A DNA stretch of 8,953 bases from an uncultured Ideonella sp. (lineage in GTDB: Bacteria > Pseudomonadota > Gammaproteobacteria > Burkholderiales > Burkholderiaceae). The stretch is from contig CAMLGG010000216.1 of NCBI GenBank assembly GCA_946479475.1, positions 1-8,953 on the forward strand, read 5' to 3'. A program made the translations under genes and the position numbers. Position 1 is the stretch's first letter; the number at the start of each line of letters is the position of its first letter. The notes beneath the pieces were generated by a model that saw nothing but the letters and a program-made list of their open reading frames with translations, did not search any database and had not been told where the DNA came from. This document shows, piece after piece, positions 1-5,190 of this stretch.

Positions 1-1
1 C

Positions 2-391
2 GAGATGGTCCAGGCCTACGTTCGCCTGCACCGCCTGGGTTGGGTGCACAGCGTCGAAACCTGGGTCGAAGGCCAGCTCGCAGGCGGCCTGTACGGCGTG
101 GCGCTGGGGCGCATGTTCTTCGGCGAGTCGATGTTCGCCCGCCGGACCGACGCCTCCAAGCTCGCACTGGCAGCGCTGGTGGCCTTCTGCCGGGCCCACG
201 GCATCGCGCTCATCGATTGCCAGCAGGAGACCGCCCACCTGGCGAGCCTCGGTGCGCGGCCCATTGCACGCTCGCGGTTCGAAGCCCACCTGCGCCAGGC
301 CGTGGCGGCACCGGGGCCGGGAAGCTGGGCCTATGATCCGGCCTGTTGGATCCATCTCGGCCTCGAGCCCGAAGATCAGCCCCCGCCGTGA
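2..391 (+). CDS. aat: Leucyl/phenylalanyl-tRNA-protein transferase, C-terminal part (5' end outside window)
   Basis: Transfers Leu or Phe from aminoacyl-tRNA to proteins with N-terminal Lys or Arg, making N-degrons read by ClpS and degraded by ClpAP in the cytoplasm. The frame is open to the left edge, so only about the last 129 codons are visible. They carry the family's C-terminal GNAT-like core: an H-S-V-E-x-W strand, the GGLYGVALG segment, the conserved FFGESMFAR motif, the DASKLAL helix and the LIDCQ motif, followed by the HLASLGA and I-x-R-S-x-F elements, all in the order found in E. coli Aat. The ATG at position 5 is an internal Met. The TGA stop (389-391) overlaps the GTG start of the next gene, so translation of the two is probably coupled. 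The identification is secure; only the missing N-terminus is unknown. Confidence 0.96.
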   Translation, partial: EMVQAYVRLHRLGWVHSVETWVEGQLAGGLYGVALGRMFFGESMFARRTDASKLALAALVAFCRAHGIALIDCQQETAHLASLGARPIARSRFEAHLRQAVAAPGPGSWAYDPACWIHLGLEPEDQPPP

Positions 392-1143
392 CCCACCCGA
401 AAGAGCTTCCGTTCGCGTCGCTCCAGTTCTACGCGACGGCGCCGTACCCCTGCAGCTACCTGCCGGACCGGCTCGCCCGCTCACAGGTCGCCACCCCGGG
501 CCACCTGATCCACGCCGAGGCCTATTCCGCCCTGGTGGCCTGCGGCTTCCGCCGCAGCGGGATGTTCACCTACCGGCCCTACTGCGACAGCTGCCACGCC
601 TGCAAGCCGCTGCGGGTGCCGGTGAAGGATTTCAAGCCCACGCGCAGCCAGCGCCGCGCCTGGGCGGCCCACGCGGGCCTGAAGACGCGCGTGATGCGCC
701 TGGGCTTCGTGCCGGAGCACTACCAGCTCTACCTGCGCTACCAGGCGGGCCGGCACGCCGGCGGCGGCATGGACCACGACAGCGTGGACCAGTACACCCA
801 GTTCCTGCTGCAGACGCGCGTGAACTCGCGCCTGGTCGAGTTCCGCGAGCCGGGGCCGGCGGACGACCCCTCGGTCCTCGGCGAGCTGCGCATGGTGGCC
901 ATCGTCGACATCCTCAGTGACGGCCTGTCGGCGGTCTACACCTTCTACGACCCGGACGTGAAAGCGAGCTACGGCACCTACTGCGTGCTGTGGCAGATCG
1001 AGCAGACCCGCGCCCTCAAGCTGCCCCACCTGTACCTGGGCTACTGGATCGCCGAGAGTCCGAAGATGGCCTACAAGAACCAGTTCCGCCCGCACGAGCT
1101 GCTGGTCGACGGCCAATGGCAGGCCGGCCCGCCCCAGGACTGA
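388..1143 (+). CDS. bpt: Aspartate/glutamate leucyltransferase (bacterial ATE-family protein transferase)
   Basis: The 251-residue product belongs to the arginyl-tRNA-protein transferase family; proteobacterial Bpt members move Leu from Leu-tRNA onto proteins with N-terminal Asp or Glu, feeding the ClpS/ClpAP pathway. Visible family signatures are the N-terminal C-S-Y-L-P (Cys22), the F-R-R-S-G-x-F-x-Y-R-P segment followed by a C-x2-C-x2-C cluster (Cys66, 69, 72), the YTFYDPD motif (184-190), and the C-terminal LGYWI with K-M-x-Y-K-x-x-F-R-P (226-235). I chose GTG 388 because it overlaps the aat stop as GTGA and gives the usual family length; an in-frame ATG at 346 lies well inside aat and has no support. 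There is no clear Shine-Dalgarno, which fits reinitiation after aat. The assignment as Bpt rather than an arginyltransferase follows from family knowledge, not from a residue I can point to. Confidence 0.95.
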   Translation: MTHPKELPFASLQFYATAPYPCSYLPDRLARSQVATPGHLIHAEAYSALVACGFRRSGMFTYRPYCDSCHACKPLRVPVKDFKPTRSQRRAWAAHAGLKTRVMRLGFVPEHYQLYLRYQAGRHAGGGMDHDSVDQYTQFLLQTRVNSRLVEFREPGPADDPSVLGELRMVAIVDILSDGLSAVYTFYDPDVKASYGTYCVLWQIEQTRALKLPHLYLGYWIAESPKMAYKNQFRPHELLVDGQWQAGPPQD

Positions 1144-1172
1144 GCTCCGGGCCGTCCCCGGCAGGTGCCGTT

Positions 1173-1195
1173 CAGGCCGTGGGATCGACGGCCTG
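1173..1195 (+). terminator. Possible hairpin terminator after bpt
   Basis: A perfect 8-bp inverted repeat (CAGGCCGT at 1173-1180, ACGGCCTG at 1188-1195) with a 7-nt loop starts 30 bp after the bpt stop. The GC-rich stem and its position suggest a transcript end or RNA-stabilising hairpin, but no T-run follows, so it is not a classical intrinsic terminator. The rest of the 126-bp gap to the next gene shows only a ribosome binding site. Confidence 0.35.
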
Positions 1196-1259
1196 TCGCG
1201 CCCCGCTGGCGCCCGCTTCACGGCCGCTTCAGCATGGCGGCAATCGAAGTCCACGTTGC

Positions 1260-1264
1260 AGGAG
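1260..1264 (+). promoter_or_regulatory. Ribosome binding site deciding the DUF2807 start
   Basis: AGGAG sits 5 nt before ATG 1270. It supports that start over the in-frame upstream Met codons at 1165 and 1234, and the protein from 1270 begins directly with a signal peptide. Confidence 0.7.
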
Positions 1265-1269
1265 CCTCC

Positions 1270-2061
1270 ATGACCCCCCTCCGCCGCCCGAATGCCCTGT
1301 CGCTGATGATCGCTCCGCTGGTTTCCGTGCTGGCCACGCTGGCCATCATCGCCGCGCCGCAGGTCGGCCACGCCACGACGATAGACATCCAGACCGGCCT
1401 GTTCAGCTCGCGCGTCGTCGGCTCCGGCAAGGTGATCGAGGACAAGCGCACCCTGCCCGCCTTCAGCAAGCTGCGCCTGGACAGCGCGATCACGGTCAAC
1501 GCCCGCCCCGGCGCGACCCCTGGGGCCACCGTCAAGGCGGACGACAACATCGCGCCGCTGGTGATGACGAGCGTCGAGGGCGACACGCTGGTCGTCAAGG
1601 TGAAGCCGAACACCGGCATCCGCACCGAAAGCCCGCTGGTCGTGACGGTCGACTTCACCCGGCTCACCCAGGCCGACCTGCGCGGCAGCGGTGACCTGAA
1701 CGTCAGCGCGCTCAAGGGCGACCAGTTCGAGCTCTCGCTGGCCGGCTCCGGCGACGTGCGGCTGGACAACGCCGAGCTCGGCAAGCTCTCCGCGCGCCTG
1801 GCCGGCTCGGGTGACATCTGGGTCAAGGGCCGTTGCGACGACGCCGGCTACAACCTGGCCGGCTCGGGCGACGTCCACGCGGCCGACATGAGCGCCAAGC
1901 GCGTCAACGTCGACATCGCCGGCTCGGGCGACGTGCGGGTCCACGCCACCGAGTCGCTGGCGGTCCAGATCGCCGGCTCGGGCGACGTGGCCTACAGCGG
2001 CAACCCGCCCAAGGTGACCAGCCGGGTCGTCGGCTCCGGCGACCTGCGCTCGGTGAGATAG
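1270..2061 (+). CDS. Exported DUF2807 (head GIN domain) repeat protein
   Basis: The 263-residue protein begins with a signal peptide: a charged start (residues 1-7, with Arg5 and Arg6), a hydrophobic stretch at about 10-30 and a likely cleavage after G-H-A at about 35. The mature part matches the DUF2807/head GIN domain pattern: V-x-G-S-G-K at 49-54, a first strand-rich module (F-S-K-L-R-L-D-S-A-I-T-V, then D-D-N-I-A-P-L-V), then seven copies of a G-S-G-D turn at residues 139, 159, 179, 198, 218, 236 and 255. The 18-20 residue spacing is what a right-handed beta-helix with one turn per rung would give. Only one Cys is present. The function of this family is not established; names such as putative autotransporter adhesin come from domain annotation. 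The location is periplasmic or outer surface, with no lipobox seen. It appears to be its own transcription unit, flanked by hairpins. Confidence 0.88.
   Translation: MTPLRRPNALSLMIAPLVSVLATLAIIAAPQVGHATTIDIQTGLFSSRVVGSGKVIEDKRTLPAFSKLRLDSAITVNARPGATPGATVKADDNIAPLVMTSVEGDTLVVKVKPNTGIRTESPLVVTVDFTRLTQADLRGSGDLNVSALKGDQFELSLAGSGDVRLDNAELGKLSARLAGSGDIWVKGRCDDAGYNLAGSGDVHAADMSAKRVNVDIAGSGDVRVHATESLAVQIAGSGDVAYSGNPPKVTSRVVGSGDLRSVR
1681..2043 (+). repeat. Tandem coding repeat encoding the GSGD rungs
   Basis: Seven near-identical motifs of the form GCC-GGC-TCS-GGC-GAC-STS begin at 1681, 1741, 1801, 1858, 1918, 1972 and 2029. Spacings are 60, 60, 57, 60, 54 and 57 bp, always whole codons. The four copies at 1801, 1858, 1918 and 1972 share up to 12-15 identical bases. 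Sequence between motifs is diverged, so this is an old protein repeat and not a recent microsatellite, though the cores could still support in-frame slippage. Confidence 0.85.
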
Positions 2062-2079
2062 TTGGCAGCCGCGCGGTTG

Positions 2080-2101
2080 TGGCCCCCGGCCATTGGGGCC
2101 A
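2080..2101 (+). other. GC-rich hairpin between DUF2807 and HDOD genes
   Basis: TGGCCCC (2080-2086) and GGGGCCA (2095-2101) form a perfect 7-bp stem with an 8-nt loop, 18 bp after the DUF2807 stop and 10 bp before the HDOD start. It has no T-run. It could end or protect the upstream transcript, or mask the weak initiation region of the HDOD gene. The choice between these is open. Confidence 0.4.
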
Positions 2102-2111
2102 TCATGGCCGG

Positions 2112-2936
2112 ATGACCACGCGACCCGACCCCAGCCTGCGCCAGCTCGACATCGAGCTGCCCGCCAGTCCCGCCGCCACCCTCAAGCTCACCGAGCTGCT
2201 GGCGGACGAAGACACCTCGGTGCCCGAGGTGGCCGACGTGATCGAAGGCGACCTGGCCCTCGCCTCGGCGGTCGTCCGCACGGTCAACTCGGCGATGTTC
2301 GGCATCCTGCGGCGCGTCGAGACGGTGGCCGAGGCGGTGCTCTACCTCGGCATGCGCGAGGTCGCGGCCATCACCCTCGAGCTCGGCCTGCGCACACGCT
2401 TTCCCACCTCGCCGGCAATGAACCGGATCTGGGACGCCGCCCGCCTGCGCGGCCTGCTCATGGGCCGCAGCGCGGTCTCGCTCGGGCTGCACGCCTGGCG
2501 CGCCCAGTCGGCCGGGCTTTTCGCAGAAAGCGGCCAGGCCGTCCTGTGCCTGCACGCACCGGACGAATACCCTGCGCTGCTCGCCCGCCACGCAGGCGAC
2601 ACCGACCGAAGCGCCCTGCTCGCCGCCGAGACAGCCGCCTTCGGCGTCAGCCACGACGTGCTCGGCGCCTCCTTGTGCCGCGCCTGGGGCCTGGCGGCCG
2701 AAGTGGCCGACTTCATCCGCGAGCGGCCGCAGCCGCCGCAGCGGTGGGCGCAGCGCCCGCAAGAGCTGCGTTCCATGCTGGCGCTGGGTGCCGTGGCCGA
2801 TGCCCTGATCGCGGGCGCGTCTCCTGAGGCGATCGCCGCCCAGGTCGCCCCGATCGCGGGGCTGGACGGCGCCGCCCTGGCACGTGCCGCGACCCAGAAC
2901 TGGCAACGCATCCAGGACGCCACCGCCGAGGGCTGA
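2112..2936 (+). CDS. HDOD-domain signalling protein (non-catalytic)
   Basis: The 274-residue protein is a stand-alone HDOD domain. The N-terminal signature is clear: L-P-A-S-P-A-A-T-L-K-L at about 16-26, then the E-V-A-D-V-I-E-G-D-L-A-L-A-S segment and R-T-V-N-S-A-M-F-G at 56-64, and a helix ending Y-L-G-M-R-E-V (78-84). Where many HDOD proteins carry G-L-L-H-D-I-G, this one has G-L-F-A-E-S-G (135-141), so the HD pair is absent. HDOD domains are regarded as non-enzymatic relatives of HD phosphohydrolases, acting in signalling, motility and cell-cycle control; the partner here is unknown. No receiver, GGDEF or EAL domain is attached. ATG 2112 is chosen because the domain starts just after it and upstream codons overlap the hairpin and DUF2807; the Shine-Dalgarno is weak. 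It is cytoplasmic, with no membrane segment. Confidence 0.88.
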   Translation: MTTRPDPSLRQLDIELPASPAATLKLTELLADEDTSVPEVADVIEGDLALASAVVRTVNSAMFGILRRVETVAEAVLYLGMREVAAITLELGLRTRFPTSPAMNRIWDAARLRGLLMGRSAVSLGLHAWRAQSAGLFAESGQAVLCLHAPDEYPALLARHAGDTDRSALLAAETAAFGVSHDVLGASLCRAWGLAAEVADFIRERPQPPQRWAQRPQELRSMLALGAVADALIAGASPEAIAAQVAPIAGLDGAALARAATQNWQRIQDATAEG

Positions 2937-2942
2937 GTCGCC

Positions 2943-3014
2943 CCTGAGCCGCCTCCGACGTTGTTCCACCGGAGACCAGACGCCCCGCGGCGGCCCGTCG
3001 GACCGCGCCTCAGG
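2943..3014 (+). other. Nested inverted repeats in the HDOD-EEP gap
   Basis: The 181-bp gap (2937-3117) contains two nested 6-bp inverted repeats: CCTGAG 2943-2948 with CTCAGG 3009-3014, and inside it CCGACG 2955-2960 with CGTCGG 2996-3001. The internal loops are 6 and 7 nt, nearly symmetric. This could fold as a long imperfect hairpin in an RNA or be chance in GC-rich DNA. I see no promoter that I would defend and no small ORF with a good ribosome binding site in the gap. Confidence 0.25.
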
Positions 3015-3117
3015 CACACAGCCGCTTGCCGGGCATCCCCACGCCTGCGGAAGGCCGGCCCACCCGCCAATGGCACAGTCCCTCGAGGTCGGCGCACCGC
3101 GCGCCACCCGACGGAAC

Positions 3118-3969
3118 ATGACGTTGCGGCTGGCCACCTACAACTGCGAGAACCTGTTCAGCCGGGCCAGCCGTCCGGCCGGCCGGGCGCCCGGGGCACG
3201 GCCCCGCCGGCACCCGCTGGACCCCCGCCGTTCCGAGGCCAAGGCGCGGGTCCTGCGCGCCGTGGATGCCGACGTCCAATGCCTGCTGGAGGTGGAGGAC
3301 CGCAGCGCGCTGGAGGCCTTCAACGGCCAGCTGCTGCGCGGCCGCTTTCCCTATCACCTGCTGCTCGAAGGCAATGACCGGCAGGCGATGCACCTGGGCG
3401 TGCTCAGCAAGCTCCCGCTGGGGCGGCTGCGCACTCATTGCTTCGACCGCGATGCCCACGGCCCGCTGTTCGGCCGCGACTGCCTCGAGCTCGAACTCGA
3501 GCTTCCCGGTGGACGCCCGCTGCACCTGCTGCTCAACCACTTCGATGCGGCCGGCGACGATGCCGGCCTTCGCCGGCAGGCCCAGGCCGTCGGCCACATC
3601 CTGCTCGGGCACTACGACCTCGCGCGAGACCTGGTCGCCGTGCTGGGGGACCTGAACGATTCGCCGCAGCGGCCCTCGCAGAGCCTCGCGCCGCTGCTGC
3701 GCATGCCCGGCCTGAACGACGTGCTGGCCTTGCAGTTCCCCATCCCGGACGACCGCTGGACCGGCCATCGGCGGCGCAACGAGCAACTGGACTACATCCT
3801 CGTCTCCGACGCACTGAAAGGCTGCTTCGTACGTGCAGGCGCAGAGCGCAGGGGCATGCCGGACCTGGCGCGCCATTCCATCGCCGGCGAACGTCCTTTC
3901 CCGCGCATCGCGTCTTCGGGGCAGCCTGCCTCCGCTCGCGCCGCCGTCTGGGCCGATTTCGAGCTGTAG
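3118..3969 (+). CDS. Endonuclease/exonuclease/phosphatase-fold protein with altered active site
   Basis: The 283-residue protein has the EEP (exonuclease III/DNase I-like) fold signatures in order: L-A-T-Y-N-C-E-N-L-F at 5-14 (Asn9), L-L-E-V-E at 56-60 (Glu58), L-L-L-N-H-F at 137-142, G-D-L-N-D-S-P at 177-183 (Asp178, Asn180) and L-D-Y-I-L-V-S at 224-230 (Asp225). The family normally ends in S-D-H before a hydrophobic strand and a W-A-D-F-type tail, where His is the catalytic base. Here the strand and tail A-V-W-A-D-F-E-L (276-283) are intact but the triplet before them reads S-A-R (272-274). Two other places usually conserved in this subgroup also look changed: N-D-R-Q-A-M-H-L (86-93) and N-H-F-D-A (140-144). 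It may be a pseudoenzyme or a changed hydrolase. No signal peptide is seen. ATG 3118 begins right at the fold, with a poor ribosome binding site; ATG 3070 is an in-frame alternative adding 16 residues. Confidence 0.85.
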   Translation: MTLRLATYNCENLFSRASRPAGRAPGARPRRHPLDPRRSEAKARVLRAVDADVQCLLEVEDRSALEAFNGQLLRGRFPYHLLLEGNDRQAMHLGVLSKLPLGRLRTHCFDRDAHGPLFGRDCLELELELPGGRPLHLLLNHFDAAGDDAGLRRQAQAVGHILLGHYDLARDLVAVLGDLNDSPQRPSQSLAPLLRMPGLNDVLALQFPIPDDRWTGHRRRNEQLDYILVSDALKGCFVRAGAERRGMPDLARHSIAGERPFPRIASSGQPASARAAVWADFEL

Positions 3970-4045
3970 GCTCGGGAACGCCCCTTGCCGATACACCGGG
4001 TCACACGGGCCGGTGATGCCTTGCCGCGACAAGCACGGCGCGCCT

Positions 4046-4076
4046 GATGTCCGGGCGCGACGCCCGGCCCGACATC
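4046..4076 (+). other. Bulged hairpin in the leader of the glycosyltransferase gene
   Basis: GATGT-CCGGGCG (4046-4057) pairs with CGCCCGG (4061-4067) and ACATC (4072-4076), leaving a 3-nt CGA loop and a 4-nt bulge (4068-4071): 12 paired bases in total. It ends 7 nt before the AGGAG ribosome binding site, so it could end the upstream transcript or influence initiation. There is no T-run. A weaker 6-bp repeat (3994-3999 with 4010-4015) lies earlier in the same 126-bp gap. Confidence 0.45.
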
Positions 4077-4083
4077 CACGTCC

Positions 4084-4088
4084 AGGAG
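4084..4088 (+). promoter_or_regulatory. Ribosome binding site of the GT4 gene
   Basis: AGGAG is 7 nt upstream of ATG 4096 and fixes that start; the next in-frame Met (4111) has no comparable site. Confidence 0.75.
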
Positions 4089-4095
4089 CCGGCCG

Positions 4096-5190
4096 ATGAA
4101 TACCGCCCTCATGGCGCCGGGCCGACGCGCGCTGCGCATCGCCCAGGTGGCGCCCTTGTTCGAAAGCGTACCGCCCAGGTTCTACGGCGGAACCGAGCGA
4201 GTCGTGTCGTACCTGACGGAAGCGCTGGTGCGGCTGGGGCATGACGTCACCCTCTTCGCCAGCGGGGATTCCGTCACCAGCGCGGAGCTCTCCTCGGCAT
4301 GGCCGCGCGCCCTGCGGCTGGACGGGCGGAGCCAGCAACACGAGGTGCCGCACATGCTGCACCTGGAGCATGTGTTCCGCCATGCGGCCGATTTCGATGT
4401 CGTCCATTTCCACACCGACCACCTGCACTTTCCGCTGGCCCGGCGCGCCCGGGTGCCGCACGTGACCACATTGCATGGTCGGCTCGACCTGCCCGAGCTG
4501 TTGCCGCTGATGCGCGAGTTCCGCGAGATGCCGCTGATATCGATATCCGACGCGCAGCGCCAGCCCCTGCCCTGGGCGAACTGGCAGGCCACGGTCCACC
4601 ACGGCCTGCCAGGCTCGCTTCTGCCCATGCGGGCGGAACCGGGCCGCTACCTCGCCTTCCTCGGGCGCATCTCGCCCGAGAAGCGCTGCGACCGGGCCAT
4701 CGAGATCGCGCGCCGCCTCGGCATGCCGCTGAAGATCGCCGCCAAGGTCGATCCGGCCGACCAGGCCTACTACGAGGCACAGATCCGCCCGCTGATGAGC
4801 GACCCCCTGGTCGAGTTCATCGGCGAGATCGGCGAGGCCGAGAAGGCCGCGTTCCTCGGCCAGGCGATCGCCCTGCTCTTTCCCATCGAGTGGCCGGAGC
4901 CCTTCGGCCTGGTCATGATCGAGGCCATGGCCTGCGGGACGCCGGTTGTGGCCTTCCGCCACGGCTCGGTGCCCGAGATCGTCGATCCCGGCGTGACCGG
5001 CTTCATCGTCGACAGCGTTGACGAGGCAGTGCAGGCCGCGCGCGCCGCGGCAGCGCTGGACCGGCGCGCCTGCCGCCGCCGCTTCGACCAGCGCTTCACG
5101 GCCGACCTGATGGCGGCCCACTACCTGGGCGTCTACCAGCGCCTGATCCCACGTGCAGCCGAGCCGCTGAAGGAGGTCTCGAATGGCTGA
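4096..5190 (+). CDS. Family 4 glycosyltransferase (GT-B fold, retaining)
   Basis: The 364-residue protein is a complete cytoplasmic GT4-type enzyme. The N-terminal Rossmann domain starts at R-I-A-Q-V-A-P and has the glycine-rich Y-G-G-T-E-R-V-V loop (30-37) and G-H-D-V-T-L-F-A-S-G (49-57), then D-V-V-H-F-H (101-106) and T-L-H-G (125-128). The C-terminal donor domain starts near F-L-G-R-I-S-P-E-K (188-196), giving the basic Arg191 and Lys196 expected to contact the donor phosphates, and ends with the E-x7-E motif (Glu268 and Glu276) in the E-P-F-G-L-V-M-I-E-A-M-A-C-G-T-P-V-V segment. Donor and acceptor cannot be read from the sequence. No membrane segment is present. The gene overlaps the following hydrolase by 8 bp, so both probably act on the same glycan or glycoside. 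Glycogen synthase (GT5) is unlikely: the protein is too short and lacks its N-terminal K-x-G-G-L motif. Confidence 0.93.
   Translation: MNTALMAPGRRALRIAQVAPLFESVPPRFYGGTERVVSYLTEALVRLGHDVTLFASGDSVTSAELSSAWPRALRLDGRSQQHEVPHMLHLEHVFRHAADFDVVHFHTDHLHFPLARRARVPHVTTLHGRLDLPELLPLMREFREMPLISISDAQRQPLPWANWQATVHHGLPGSLLPMRAEPGRYLAFLGRISPEKRCDRAIEIARRLGMPLKIAAKVDPADQAYYEAQIRPLMSDPLVEFIGEIGEAEKAAFLGQAIALLFPIEWPEPFGLVMIEAMACGTPVVAFRHGSVPEIVDPGVTGFIVDSVDEAVQAARAAAALDRRACRRRFDQRFTADLMAAHYLGVYQRLIPRAAEPLKEVSNG
5170..5177 (+). promoter_or_regulatory. Full-length Shine-Dalgarno of the hydrolase gene
   Basis: AAGGAGGT matches the 16S anti-Shine-Dalgarno over 8 bases and stands 5 nt before ATG 5183, inside the 3' end of the glycosyltransferase gene. 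It is by far the strongest site in the window and implies strong independent initiation of the hydrolase. Confidence 0.85.

Noticed and set aside
481..1944. A 487-codon open frame on the minus strand opposite bpt and DUF2807
   Set aside because: Its repetitive H-V-x-x-A-G-like segments are the reverse reading of the GSGD repeats; there is no independent support.
1681..2043. The regularly spaced repeats as a CRISPR array or mobile repeat
   Set aside because: They are in frame within an ORF, spaced in whole codons and encode a known turn motif; the spacing and repeat length do not fit CRISPR.
1833..2111. An upstream extension of the HDOD protein through the DUF2807 3' end
   Set aside because: The extension is Arg-rich out-of-frame reading of the GSGD repeats; the HDOD domain begins just after ATG 2112.
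3985..4013. A TTGCCG box as a possible -35 element before the glycosyltransferase gene
   Set aside because: No acceptable -10 element occurs 16-18 bp downstream; the sequence there is GGCCGG-like. A sigma-70 promoter is not supported.
3010..5121. A 703-codon open frame on the minus strand opposite the EEP and glycosyltransferase genes
   Set aside because: It runs antisense across two recognisable genes and a gap, has compositionally biased sequence and no motif, so it is a GC artefact.
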